From positions 1,054,001 to 1,118,000 of the forward strand of contig OW818645.1 of NCBI GenBank assembly GCA_942492835.1: a DNA stretch of 64,000 nt, given 5' to 3'. The notes under the pieces are model-generated. The model ran no database searches and was not told where the DNA came from. It saw only the letters and a list, made by a program, of their open reading frames with translations. This DNA comes from GWB2-37-7 sp942492835 (GTDB taxonomy: Bacteria; Bacillota; Clostridia; Lutisporales; Lutisporaceae). The position numbers and the translations under genes are program-made. Of this stretch, positions 1 through 8,829 are shown piece after piece (position 1 is the first letter of the stretch; every line of letters begins with the position of its first letter).

Positions 1-702
1 AGTAGGTATACCATCAGATTTTAGCAGCACTATGTCCTGATCGTTTTCTGGCATTTCTATATGTCCCTTTATCAAATCATTAATTACTATTCTGTTTTCA
101 ATATTTCCAGGAGACTTCAATCTAAGTACAAAAGCCTTACCCTTTTCAAGCTCAGTTTTTATTTCCTCACAGGTTGAAGCTCTATGCTTTGCCCATTTTC
201 CATAATAGCCTGGGTTTTCCTTTAATTCCTCTTGCTTTGCTCTTATTTCATTTAGCTCATCTTCACTGCAAAAGCAAGGATAAGCAAGCCCTTTTTCTAC
301 CAACATCTTAGCAAAGGTTTGATATATCTCTTTTCTTTCACTTTGCTTATAAGGTCCATATATTCCTTTTTCAGTAGTCTCACTAGTCATTCCTTCATCA
401 AACTTCAACTCATAGTGAGCAAAGGAATTCACAATTTCAGATACTCCACCCTCTATTTCACGCTTTTTGTCAGTGTCTTCAATTCTAAGAAAAAATACTC
501 CACCGCTTTGGTGTGCCATTCTTTCAGGTATAACTGCGGCATATAACGCACCCATATGTATAAAGCCTGTGGGACTTGGTGCAACTCTTGTAACTCTTGC
601 ACCTTCAGGTAAATTTCTCTGTGGATACTTGTTTTCATAATATTCAGGAGTTTTGTCTATGTTGGGGAATAATAAATCCGCCAATTGTTTTCTTTGATCC
701 AT
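1..702 (-). CDS. gltX: Glutamyl-tRNA synthetase, N-terminal part (cut by window edge)
   Basis: Class I aminoacyl-tRNA synthetase that charges tRNA-Glu. The first 234 residues are present and the frame runs open off the left edge. The HIGH-type signature is APSPTGFIHMGAL at residues 41-53 (H49-M50-G51-A52), followed by a FFLRIEDTDKKRE stretch typical of GluRS, including the active-site ERIEDTD-like motif. The ATG at 702 is preceded by a purine-rich AAGGATGATG. A T-box leader lies directly upstream, which is the expected control for a Firmicute synthetase gene. The KMSKS loop and anticodon-binding domain are outside the window. A GlnRS is unlikely because of the leader type and the organism group. 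Confidence 0.93.
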   Translation of the reverse strand, partial: MDQRKQLADLLFPNIDKTPEYYENKYPQRNLPEGARVTRVAPSPTGFIHMGALYAAVIPERMAHQSGGVFFLRIEDTDKKREIEGGVSEIVNSFAHYELKFDEGMTSETTEKGIYGPYKQSERKEIYQTFAKMLVEKGLAYPCFCSEDELNEIRAKQEELKENPGYYGKWAKHRASTCEEIKTELEKGKAFVLRLKSPGNIENRIVINDLIKGHIEMPENDQDIVLLKSDGIPT

Positions 703-727
703 TTTTCATCATCCTTTTCTTTGTTTT

Positions 728-962
728 TTTAAAATTAAAGGTCCTTCATCCCAAATAGGACGAAAGACCTTACTTCCGCGTTACCACCTAAATTGATACA
801 ACTTATTTGTATCCACTTAAACCCTTTAACGGAGGGCAACCGTTTATGCTCCAAGGCTTCCTTCGACAGCTTACATACCAAATTTCCACCAGCATTGGCT
901 CTCTAAGCTATAAGCTCTGTTTACTCTTCCTCTTCACAGCATTTATAATGTTTAATTACTCT
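728..962 (-). promoter_or_regulatory. T-box riboswitch leader of gltX
   Basis: Read on the minus strand, the leader ends with the T-box core TAGGTGGTAACGCGG (about 770-786) followed by a terminator stem: AAGGTCTTTCGTCC pairs with GGATGAAGGACCTT at about 735-771, then a short T-rich run. The AGAGAG-type Stem I base and a possible GAA specifier (in GTCGAAGG) lie upstream. T-box leaders sense uncharged tRNA, and a Glu specifier would fit gltX. The specifier assignment is by eye only. Confidence 0.88.
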
Positions 963-964
963 AT

Positions 965-994
965 AGTATAATATCTCATGGAGATATTTGTCAA
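965..994 (-). promoter_or_regulatory. Sigma-A-type promoter of the gltX leader
   Basis: On the minus strand TTGACA (989-994) is followed after 18 bases by TATACT (965-970), immediately upstream of the T-box leader. Confidence 0.6.
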
Positions 995-1015
995 GCAACA
1001 GACAACCACTCCAGC

Positions 1016-2323
1016 TTAATATTCCTGCATAGACTTATTCTTATTCATAAATATTGCAGCGATTATCAGATATATGCCTGCTGCAAAGAACAATATATAT
1101 GATGGTATTAAATCTAAGGATACACCAGCTAATATTATTCCCAATGGAGTCAAGCTGCCAGATATGGTCCCAATAACTCCCCACACTCTTCCAAGCATAT
1201 TATTGGGTATAGATCTCTGTACTACTACCGTAAGAGGCATATCTATCATAAGTAAAATGAACGAGAATATGAATACCACAACTATATATAAAGCAAATAT
1301 TACATTAACCTCGAAGCTTCTCATAACTTCTAATCCTGGTATTCCCATGAGTATTATAGTAATACCCATACCTAATATTCCAAATATCATTCCCTTTAGC
1401 TTCTTTTCCTTTTCAGGAAGCTTTCCTACTAATATTGCTGCTATTAGCATTCCTACCGAAAAAGTTCCCTCGATAACACCATATTGTGCAGAGGACATAC
1501 AAAGTACATTGTTAATTAAATATGGCAAGACAACTGACAAAATAGCAGCCATAAGGAAATTAAGACTTACAGAAAAAGGTATTATTACGCGTAGAATTTT
1601 GTTACCTTTTATAAAGGTGAATACTTCCTTAATATCTTGACATACTGTCAACATGCTCATATTGCTTATAGTCTTATCTTCTTCCTTTGGTTTATTAAAA
1701 TTAAAGTCTATAAACATTTCTGAAATAGCAGATAGTATAAAAGATATTCCATTAATAAAAAGAAATAAGTTCATTGACACAACTCCAAATACCAAGCCAC
1801 CCAGCACTGGACCAATGATTGAGCTGCCAGAATCGATGGCTCTGCTGTAAGAATTTATTTTTAATAAATTTTTATCAAAAACCAATCTTGGTATAGATGC
1901 ATTGAAGGTAGTATTGAAAAAGGTACTTATTACTGACAAGATAAATGTTGTTGCATAAATAAACAGAAGCTTTAATCCATATATTTGAGATAAGCCTAGA
2001 AGAGACAAAACTACTATTCCACTTAAAAAATCCAGAACAACTATCATTTTCTTTCTATCCACTCTATCAGCTATAGAGCCAGCTATAGGACTTAAAAGCA
2101 CTCGCGGTATAGTCCCTATCAAAATACTGAATGCAAAGGAGGTTGCCGAACCTGTTATCTTAAGTATATATAAAGAAATGGCAAAGGAATAAATATATGT
2201 TCCCAGTAAAGATACAAGTTTTCCCAAGGAGAATAAAATAAGATTTAACTTTTCTTTTGGTTGATAAGCTTTATCAGTGTCGATATTTGGGGTGATATCT
2301 GATTTTGTACTAGATGCATTCAT
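1016..2323 (-). CDS. MFS drug/macrolide-type efflux transporter
   Basis: A 435-residue integral membrane protein of the MefA/EntS-like branch of the major facilitator superfamily, with about 12 hydrophobic segments. The MFS loop motif between helices 2 and 3 is visible as GSIADRVDRKK around residue 76. The ATG at 2323 is chosen because AAGGAG lies 10 bases upstream; the longer frame to 2356 has no ribosome binding site. It is divergent from an XRE-TPR regulator gene, which suggests local control of an exporter. The substrate cannot be read from the sequence. It belongs to the same family as the MFS domain fused to the large synthetase near the right end of the window. Confidence 0.85.
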   Translation of the reverse strand: MNASSTKSDITPNIDTDKAYQPKEKLNLILFSLGKLVSLLGTYIYSFAISLYILKITGSATSFAFSILIGTIPRVLLSPIAGSIADRVDRKKMIVVLDFLSGIVVLSLLGLSQIYGLKLLFIYATTFILSVISTFFNTTFNASIPRLVFDKNLLKINSYSRAIDSGSSIIGPVLGGLVFGVVSMNLFLFINGISFILSAISEMFIDFNFNKPKEEDKTISNMSMLTVCQDIKEVFTFIKGNKILRVIIPFSVSLNFLMAAILSVVLPYLINNVLCMSSAQYGVIEGTFSVGMLIAAILVGKLPEKEKKLKGMIFGILGMGITIILMGIPGLEVMRSFEVNVIFALYIVVVFIFSFILLMIDMPLTVVVQRSIPNNMLGRVWGVIGTISGSLTPLGIILAGVSLDLIPSYILFFAAGIYLIIAAIFMNKNKSMQEY

Positions 2324-2556
2324 TAAAACACACTCCTTATAAATTGTATAGTTCAATTTAATTAAACTTTATATCTAAATAATAATACATTAACAGTATA
2401 TAGTCAATATATAAATTAAATTATATTTAACTTTTTCTATTTATATTTTATAACCTATTGCATATTAAATACTCTTTTACTATAATTAAATACAAGTATG
2501 AACATATTTTTGTTTCTTTTGAAATAAAAAATATCAATAATAGGAGGCTGAATACT

Positions 2557-3867
2557 ATGGCACAAAGCTTAGGAGAAAAAATAAAAGTTCTGAGAAAAGA
2601 GCTTAAAATGACACAGACAGATTTGGCAGGTAAAGAAATGACAAAAAGTATGTTAAGTCAAATTGAAAATAATCTAGCTACACCATCCATGAAAAATCTA
2701 CAGTATTTGGCCTCTAAGCTTGGAAAATCCATGGCATATTTCTTAGATGACAGCATGTATCAAGAAGTCCTGCCTATTGAAGAAATACATGAAGCTTTGA
2801 AATCAGTAAGTGAGCTTATTAATAAAACAAAACCCCAAGAAGCCCTTATAAAGCTTGAGAATATATCAGAAAAATATAAGCTTGACAACAACAGCAAGCT
2901 TTATGCAGATTTATTAGATAAGTACGGACAATGTTTAATTGACTTAAACCGTATCGAAGAAGGACAAGAAAAAATTAAAGAAGCAGTAAGCATATATAAA
3001 AGTAAATTTCTATTTATTGATGCAGCAAAAACTCACCTTTCACTCATTGGTATATATTGGAATAACTTTGATTACAATAAATGTATGGAGATATTAGAAG
3101 AAGCCTTAGATATAAGTGATAATTCCATCAACAAGGATAAAACCTTTGAAATAGAAGCCTTGCATATTAAAGCAATGCTATATACTGGTATGGATAAAGT
3201 AGAGGACAGTGTAATCGCAGCCGAGAAGGCTCTAAGTATATCTAAAGAAACAAATATATATTATAAATCAGATGAGCTATACAAGAATTTGGCTCTTATG
3301 AATAGCTTCTTAGGCAAAAATGATAACTTTTATTATCATATAGACAAAGCAAGGCAGTTCGCAAGCTTTACTGATAATACCAATGTTTTAGCTAGTATAG
3401 AGGTGGCTTGCGGTATGTTTGCCAATCAAACTGGAAGGCCTAAAGAAGCAATAGAATATCTAAATAGAATATTAGTCCCCTCAGCAGTGATTTCAATTTT
3501 TATATATACAGAAAAGGCAAAAGCCTTATATATGCTGGAAGAATATCAGCAAGCTTTGGATAATCTTAAGCTAGTGCAATATCTCAATTACAATCCCTTC
3601 AAATATGACTATCTGCATATATGGAGCTCTAAAATTTACAAAGGCTTATGTCTTAATAAGCTTGGCAATACAACAGATGCAATAGCAGAAATAAAGCAGG
3701 GTATTGATAAACTGAAAGTTGTAGGAGAATCAAAAACTCTTGCTTTTGCATACAAAAGCTTAAGTGAAGTTTATTCCAACATGAAAGACTTTGAAAGTGC
3801 ATTTGAAGCTTTAAAAAAGGCAAACGAAATTGAAAAATTCGCAAAAGAAAATAAATTGTATTATTAA
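2557..3867 (+). CDS. XRE-family regulator with TPR repeats
   Basis: A 436-residue cytoplasmic regulator. Residues 1-60 are an XRE/Cro helix-turn-helix (LGEKIKVLRKELKMTQTDLA, then MTKSMLSQIENN). The rest is alpha-helical with tetratricopeptide-like repeats, for example around AKALYMLEEYQQALDNLKL. This HTH-TPR layout occurs in RRNPP-type regulators, which often bind small peptides, but no peptide gene was recognised beside it. The ATG at 2557 has TAGGAGG upstream; the 33 extra codons back to 2458 lack a site. The gene diverges from the MFS exporter and is followed by a strong terminator, so control of the exporter is a reasonable inference. Confidence 0.85.
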   Translation: MAQSLGEKIKVLRKELKMTQTDLAGKEMTKSMLSQIENNLATPSMKNLQYLASKLGKSMAYFLDDSMYQEVLPIEEIHEALKSVSELINKTKPQEALIKLENISEKYKLDNNSKLYADLLDKYGQCLIDLNRIEEGQEKIKEAVSIYKSKFLFIDAAKTHLSLIGIYWNNFDYNKCMEILEEALDISDNSINKDKTFEIEALHIKAMLYTGMDKVEDSVIAAEKALSISKETNIYYKSDELYKNLALMNSFLGKNDNFYYHIDKARQFASFTDNTNVLASIEVACGMFANQTGRPKEAIEYLNRILVPSAVISIFIYTEKAKALYMLEEYQQALDNLKLVQYLNYNPFKYDYLHIWSSKIYKGLCLNKLGNTTDAIAEIKQGIDKLKVVGESKTLAFAYKSLSEVYSNMKDFESAFEALKKANEIEKFAKENKLYY

Positions 3868-3913
3868 AAGAAAAAGGGTAGAACCAACTTAATTGGTCTA
3901 CCCTTTTTCTTTA
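3868..3913. terminator. Bidirectional terminator between regulator and mtnN
   Basis: AAAGGGTAGAACCAA and TTGGTCTACCCTTT pair with a 5-base loop, flanked by A and T runs on either side. It serves both the forward regulator gene and the reverse mtnN operon. Confidence 0.9.
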
Positions 3914-3917
3914 TCTA

Positions 3918-4601
3918 CTATTTTGTAAATATATCCACAAATTGCGCACATCTGTCGGCAGAAAGCTTAAGAAACTCATTAAACTCCATGGCATTGCCCT
4001 GTAAGGCTTTATCTGATATTGACCTTATAACCACAAAAGGCACCTTGCAAAGGTAGCACACCTGAGCTATTGCCGCCCCTTCCATCTCTACACACCATGC
4101 ACTGAACTCCTTATGTATCTCTTCCTTTATTTCTTGTGAGGATATAAATTGATCCCCGCTGGCAACAGTACCTATATAGATTTTATATTTATTATCCACC
4201 GATAACTCTATTGCTTTTCTGCACTTTTCTATAAGTCCTGCATCAGCCTCTATGTACCTAAGCCCTGCAATATAACCCTTTGGATGTCCAAAGGCTGTTA
4301 TGTCAGCATCATGTTGTATGCAGCTGTCCGATATAACTATATCCCCGATTTCCAAACAAGGCTCTAAGGCTCCTGCTGAGCCAATGTTTATTATGCAAGC
4401 AGGATTAAATTTATCAATCATTATCTGGGTGGCTCTTGCTGCATTTACCTTCCCTACTCCTGACTTGGATAATATGCAGCTTTGATTATTTATAGTGCCT
4501 AAGTAGAATTTCACACCATAGTGTTCTATCTGTTCCACCTGCTGCATTAAGGATAATATTGCATCCTTTTCTTCTTTCATTGCACCAATTATTCCTATCA
4601 T
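3918..4601 (-). CDS. mtnN: 5'-methylthioadenosine / S-adenosylhomocysteine nucleosidase
   Basis: A 227-residue cytoplasmic enzyme that cleaves adenine from MTA and SAH in methionine salvage and in the activated methyl cycle (LuxS branch). Visible residues are GAMKEE at 6-11, GSAGA at 74-78, VEMEGA at 171-176 and SISDKA with Asp197. With the ATG at 4601 the catalytic Glu and Asp fall at the same numbers as in the E. coli enzyme, which supports this start over the ATG at 4613, whose AAGGAG is only 2 bases away. It is the last gene of an operon after a glycerophosphodiesterase and an MFS transporter. Confidence 0.92.
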   Translation of the reverse strand: MIGIIGAMKEEKDAILSLMQQVEQIEHYGVKFYLGTINNQSCILSKSGVGKVNAARATQIMIDKFNPACIINIGSAGALEPCLEIGDIVISDSCIQHDADITAFGHPKGYIAGLRYIEADAGLIEKCRKAIELSVDNKYKIYIGTVASGDQFISSQEIKEEIHKEFSAWCVEMEGAAIAQVCYLCKVPFVVIRSISDKALQGNAMEFNEFLKLSADRCAQFVDIFTK

Positions 4602-4633
4602 TTGTATGATCATTCTCCTTATTTCATATTATA

Positions 4634-5842
4634 TTATTGTACTTGTGTTTTTTCACTCTCACCTTTTTTCACAAACATCATAGTTATAAAGGCTAGTAAG
4701 AGGAAGGAAACAGATGCTAAGAACAAAGAGCCATAGCCTACATAATCAATTATAAAGCCTAACAGTGGAGGCCCAGTAATTGCAGCCAGTGAGGAGAAGA
4801 AATAATATAGTCCTGTGTAGGCACCAATCTTATTCTCTGTAGTCATTTCCACTACCATCGGGAAGGAATTTATATTGATAAGAGCCCAGAATAAACCTCC
4901 GATTCCCATAAGTACAGCTATATAAGTAATATTTTTAAAGAAAGTAATAAGCATAAATACTACCAGTAGTCCTATAATGCCAGTCATTATAGTATTTTTT
5001 CTGCCTACTTTTGTAGCTATAAGACCACTGGGTATAGCAAATACCAAAAATGTCAGAGAAAAGAATGATAGCAAACGTGCAGCCGTACTTTCATTTATTC
5101 CTAAATAATTTATGCCATATAAGCTAAATAATGCCTCTACACCTTGATATGCTATAAACCAAAAGAATATTGCAACCAATATCAGTAAAGCACTTCTATC
5201 CTTGTCTTTTATAACTTCAATGAATGCTTTAATTATCCCTGTATGTTCTTCATCCTCTTGCGCTGGCTTTTCAGGTTCCTTAATAGTCTTTACTAATATG
5301 AACAATGCAATCATCATAACTAGACCTGCTGCAACGAAAGGATAAATCCTATTCATATCATAGAGCATAGGTCCTATAAATAAGGCAATTACCGCTCCTA
5401 TGCCTCCCATAAGATTAATAATACCGTTTGCCTTGCTTCTATGTACTGAAGGTGTAATATCAGGCATAAGAGCTACAGTAGGCGCCCTATATATACTCAT
5501 CATAATATTGAAGCCCATTGCAGCTGCTATTAAGGTGATAAAATTAAATTCAAAAGGTATTAACGAAAAAAACAATGCCGATAATGGTATGCCCACCATA
5601 AGATAAGGCATTCTACGTCCATGCTTTGTCCATGTTCTATCGCTTAAAGCTCCAAAAAACGGTTGTAGCGTTATAGCCGCGATATTGTCAAAGGTCATTA
5701 CAAAGCCTATCAGCATGGTACTAGAAATATACTTGCTTATGAATACCGGGACAAAAGTATTATACAAAGGCCAAACAATACTAATGCAGAAAAATCCAAA
5801 GCCTAGCAAAAAGGTATTTTTATAATTGAGTCTTTCTTTCAT
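4634..5842 (-). CDS. MFS transporter, SLC45/sugar-type
   Basis: A 402-residue membrane protein with about 12 hydrophobic helices. The loop FGALSDRTWTKHGRRMPY near residue 64 is typical of the SLC45/GPH-like sugar transporter branch of the major facilitator superfamily. The start ATG follows a G-rich site (GGGGGGATAAC). It lies 13 bases after the glycerophosphodiesterase stop and 20-30 bases before mtnN, so the three genes are probably co-transcribed. Uptake of a phosphodiester or sugar linked to the adjacent enzyme is an inference; the substrate is not determined by sequence. Confidence 0.8.
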   Translation of the reverse strand: MKERLNYKNTFLLGFGFFCISIVWPLYNTFVPVFISKYISSTMLIGFVMTFDNIAAITLQPFFGALSDRTWTKHGRRMPYLMVGIPLSALFFSLIPFEFNFITLIAAAMGFNIMMSIYRAPTVALMPDITPSVHRSKANGIINLMGGIGAVIALFIGPMLYDMNRIYPFVAAGLVMMIALFILVKTIKEPEKPAQEDEEHTGIIKAFIEVIKDKDRSALLILVAIFFWFIAYQGVEALFSLYGINYLGINESTAARLLSFFSLTFLVFAIPSGLIATKVGRKNTIMTGIIGLLVVFMLITFFKNITYIAVLMGIGGLFWALININSFPMVVEMTTENKIGAYTGLYYFFSSLAAITGPPLLGFIIDYVGYGSLFLASVSFLLLAFITMMFVKKGESEKTQVQ

Positions 5843-5855
5843 GTTATCCCCCCTA

Positions 5856-6581
5856 TTATTTAGATTTTATCACTCTTTCGGGGTAGTTGGTTATTATTCC
5901 TTCTACTCCAGATTTTATAAGCATAGCCGCAATATTCGTATCATCAACAGTAAATGCATTTACTGTAAAGCCATGCTGTGTTAATCCTTCAATCATTTCC
6001 GGTCTGGCTGCATGATAAAACGGATGAGCACAATTGCAGTTAATACTCTCAAGGTATCTCCAAGGCTTATATAGTCCCTCCATGTATAAAGCTCCAGTAA
6101 GAATTTGGGGATACTTCTTCTTAACATCATATATAGAGTAGTGATTGAAGGAAGAAAATATTGTTTTATCCTGCAATCCAAAGCTCTTCACCATGTCTAC
6201 AGTCTTTTCCTCCATACCTTCATACTGTATAATCCCATTCTTAAGCTCGATATTTAGATATGCTCCACTTTTCTTTATCAAATCAAGTAGTTCCTCCAGA
6301 AGCGGAATTTTCTCCCCTGCATATTCAAGTCCAAACCAGCTTCCTGCATCCAGAGACATTAACTCTTTATATGTTTTATCCTTGATAAGACCTTTTCCAT
6401 CACTTGTTCTATCTAACATTTCATCATGACATATCACAAGCTTTCCATCCTTGGTCATCTGTACATCACATTCTATGCCGTCTGCACCTAAGGCTATTGC
6501 CTTATTAAAAGCACACATGGTATTCTCAGGAGCAGATCCTGAGGCTCCTCTATGAGCATAGATTATTGTTTTTCCAAACAT
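5856..6581 (-). CDS. Glycerophosphodiester phosphodiesterase
   Basis: A 241-residue enzyme hydrolysing glycerophosphodiesters to glycerol-3-phosphate and an alcohol. It has the full GDPD signature: YAHRGASGSAPENT at residues 8-21, GIECDVQMTKDGKLVICHDE at about 35-54, and a late VNAFTVDD stretch. It lacks a signal peptide or membrane segment, so it is probably cytoplasmic, like UgpQ. It is the first gene of the operon with the MFS transporter and mtnN. Length matches the family. Confidence 0.92.
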   Translation of the reverse strand: MFGKTIIYAHRGASGSAPENTMCAFNKAIALGADGIECDVQMTKDGKLVICHDEMLDRTSDGKGLIKDKTYKELMSLDAGSWFGLEYAGEKIPLLEELLDLIKKSGAYLNIELKNGIIQYEGMEEKTVDMVKSFGLQDKTIFSSFNHYSIYDVKKKYPQILTGALYMEGLYKPWRYLESINCNCAHPFYHAARPEMIEGLTQHGFTVNAFTVDDTNIAAMLIKSGVEGIITNYPERVIKSK

Positions 6582-6743
6582 ATTATCACTCCCTTTTTTG
6601 CAAAACTAAAATTATAAACCAAATCCAAAGTCATCAGCAAATACAATATCTATGATAAATTCATGCCTTGATATTTCCGTATCAGATTCAGCTTTCACTG
6701 CTCTTGAATTCATCATTTAATTTTTCTTGTATTGCTTGTAACT

Positions 6744-7505
6744 TCATATCTGTTCTCCATTATCTAATACCTTTATTAATTCCTCAAATAAGTTATTTAA
6801 GTATTTCTTTTCTTCCCATTTTACAGTTGTCTTTAATAAATCATCTATAAAATTAAACACCTTCTCAGGTGACATGATTGCAAATACTGATGATAGTTTT
6901 GCCTTCAGCTCCAATCTATCAGATGATATGTATTTATCCGCTATTAAGCGAGTTTCTACAACAAACCTTTCACTTTTTTCCACTATATTTCTATCATATT
7001 CATCCTCTTTAATAGCATCTAACAATACCGTTTCCAATGCGCCAAGCTTATCCTGTGGTATAACCACAGCTAATGTTTTTATCGATTTAGACTGACCAAA
7101 ACTGTTTTTAAATTCGGCTTCTTGTATTTTATTGTTATTTAAAGTTATCGTTGAATCTGCAAAGCATTTACTATATTCAGATAAAATAACTGTATCATCT
7201 TTTTGCAAATCTCTATCACAGACTATTACAAATTGATGATACGTTAATTCTTCGGAGGATTTTTTTAAAACATTGTAGAAATCTTTAATTGCTGGCTTAA
7301 AACAATCTTTACCACCTATTCCCCAAATAGCCAAGTAGTCATTTCCCCTACTATACCATTCAAAAATTTCATTACTTTTGTTTTTTCCAATAGTAAGCTG
7401 TTTATTTATTTTTTCATTAGCGTGAGTAAACCCGCATATTTTATCAAGATAATAACCTAACAAAACTGCATCTGTTTTTCCTTCACATAAAATTATAGTG
7501 TTCAT
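6744..7505 (-). CDS. TOPRIM-domain protein (DUF3226/OLD-nuclease-like), probable defence partner
   Basis: A 253-residue protein beginning IILCEGKTDAVLL, the TOPRIM first motif with its conserved Glu. A later FVIVCDRDLQ supplies the D-x-D metal-binding motif near residue 92. A glycine-rich IWGIGGKD lies between them. These are hallmarks of TOPRIM nucleases in OLD-family systems; the family is probably DUF3226, but I cannot confirm that without a profile search. The ATG overlaps the stop of the upstream ATPase gene as ATGA, so translation is coupled. ATPase + TOPRIM pairs are recurrent in phage defence (OLD, PARIS-type), but this pair is not assigned to a named system. Confidence 0.7.
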   Translation of the reverse strand: MNTIILCEGKTDAVLLGYYLDKICGFTHANEKINKQLTIGKNKSNEIFEWYSRGNDYLAIWGIGGKDCFKPAIKDFYNVLKKSSEELTYHQFVIVCDRDLQKDDTVILSEYSKCFADSTITLNNNKIQEAEFKNSFGQSKSIKTLAVVIPQDKLGALETVLLDAIKEDEYDRNIVEKSERFVVETRLIADKYISSDRLELKAKLSSVFAIMSPEKVFNFIDDLLKTTVKWEEKKYLNNLFEELIKVLDNGEQI

Positions 7506-8629
7506 TGTCTTACCTCAAAATCAAAGTTTTTTCTATCCTCTAATACTTCACTTCCTTTAAGAACTCTTGCCAAGGTTTTCTCTGAAACATCATCCTTTTT
7601 CAAGGTTATTATTCTAATATTATCAATTTCTTCGTTGCTGCATTTTAGAATTTTATCTACTGCTTCAATACTATGTGTCGTTAAGAACAATTGAACATTT
7701 AATTTCTTACAAGCAGAAATTACAAATCTAAAAACATTTTCCATCGCAGAAGTATGAAGTGCTGTTTCAAATTCATCAACTAAAACAATGCCATTCTCCG
7801 AAGATACTAGAGCATTTAGAATTGTCAATGTCTTTTTCATACCATCGCCATACATAGACAAAGGCAAGTATTCAGGAAGATTACTTTCTACTACTGGAAC
7901 AAACCTATCATTTTCATTTATATATCTTAAATCAGAAATATTCTCGTCAAAATCCTTTAGCAGGGATATTGCCTTTTCCTTTATCTCTTTATTTTTTATT
8001 ATATTGTTAAAAGCATTATCCACCACATAATCTATCATTTGGATATTTCGTACATCAATTATAGGATTCGACTTACTACGTCTAATAGGACTTATATACT
8101 CATTTATTCTTAAATTATAGTCCTTCTCATCCGGAAACAAAAAAGCAGGTGAAGATAAGTTAATTTTACCGATAAAGGTTTTAACTTCTTCCTGTCCTTC
8201 AAATAAATCATTATATTTTTTATATCTTTCAGCTATTGTAAACCCTCTTATTTCATTTATATCAACTAATTGTTCGATAACTTCTCCTTGAATCCTTACG
8301 TCAAGCTTATTACCACCATAAACAGATGACAAAGCAATCCTATATTGATTAGTATCTTTCATACTAGAAGATATACTAAACATGTACATAAATAAATCTA
8401 ATATGGTTAATCCCATTTTCATAGAAAGCCTATATTTTTCACGTTGTCTTGCTACTTGTATAATATTGTATTCACTTGGATCACATAAAATCTGTATAGC
8501 TTCCAATACACTTGTCTTTCCGCTGTTATTGTCACCTACTAGTATATTGATATCGCCAAGATCCTTTATGCACAAATCTTTAATTCCTCGATATGTTTCA
8601 ATTTTCAATTCGGTAAAATGTCGTGTCAT
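7502..8629 (-). CDS. AAA/ABC-type ATPase (OLD/RecF-like), probable defence system
   Basis: A 375-residue SMC/RecF-like ATPase. It has a Walker A at residues 32-40 (GDNNSGKTS), a signature-like LSMYGDGMKK, a Walker B IVLVDEFETALH and a switch histidine in LFLTTHSIEAVD. The order and the acidic DEFETALH fit the AAA_15/AAA_21 class found in OLD-family and PARIS-like systems. The start has AAGGGGTGATTTT upstream. It is the first gene of a two-gene unit, overlapping the TOPRIM gene by 4 bases. It stands alone among housekeeping genes, which suits an inserted defence cassette. Confidence 0.82.
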   Translation of the reverse strand: MTRHFTELKIETYRGIKDLCIKDLGDINILVGDNNSGKTSVLEAIQILCDPSEYNIIQVARQREKYRLSMKMGLTILDLFMYMFSISSSMKDTNQYRIALSSVYGGNKLDVRIQGEVIEQLVDINEIRGFTIAERYKKYNDLFEGQEEVKTFIGKINLSSPAFLFPDEKDYNLRINEYISPIRRSKSNPIIDVRNIQMIDYVVDNAFNNIIKNKEIKEKAISLLKDFDENISDLRYINENDRFVPVVESNLPEYLPLSMYGDGMKKTLTILNALVSSENGIVLVDEFETALHTSAMENVFRFVISACKKLNVQLFLTTHSIEAVDKILKCSNEEIDNIRIITLKKDDVSEKTLARVLKGSEVLEDRKNFDFEVRQ

Positions 8630-8754
8630 AAAATCACCCCTTTCTATGTCTTATTATACATTATTATCCTCATGTATTAATATTCCAGCACTATATTCTA
8701 CGATATACCCTCCCATAATTATACACTTTTTACTGCCTTAAAAACAAACTATTT

Positions 8755-8795
8755 AAATAACGCTATAACCTTCAGTCTTGGCTATAGCGTTATTT
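8755..8795. terminator. Terminator downstream of the Lon-like protease
   Basis: AAATAACGCTATA pairs with TATAGCGTTATTT across a 15-base loop. On the minus strand it ends the protease gene; in the other direction nothing obvious uses it. Confidence 0.75.
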
Positions 8796-8829
8796 GAGTT
8801 AATAATTTTATTATGCTTCAATTATTATT

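Noticed and set aside
1074..1640. 188-codon forward frame opposite the MFS gene
   Set aside because: No ribosome binding site, biased composition of an antisense frame, and it lies fully within a well-supported transporter gene.
2498..2527. Nine-codon frame (MNIFLFLLK) before the XRE-TPR gene as a cognate peptide
   Set aside because: Too short, no ribosome binding site, and AT-rich sequence yields such frames by chance.
6744..8629. Calling the ATPase-TOPRIM pair PARIS or Gabija
   Set aside because: PARIS partners carry DUF4435 and Gabija has a UvrD-like helicase; neither can be recognised here by eye.
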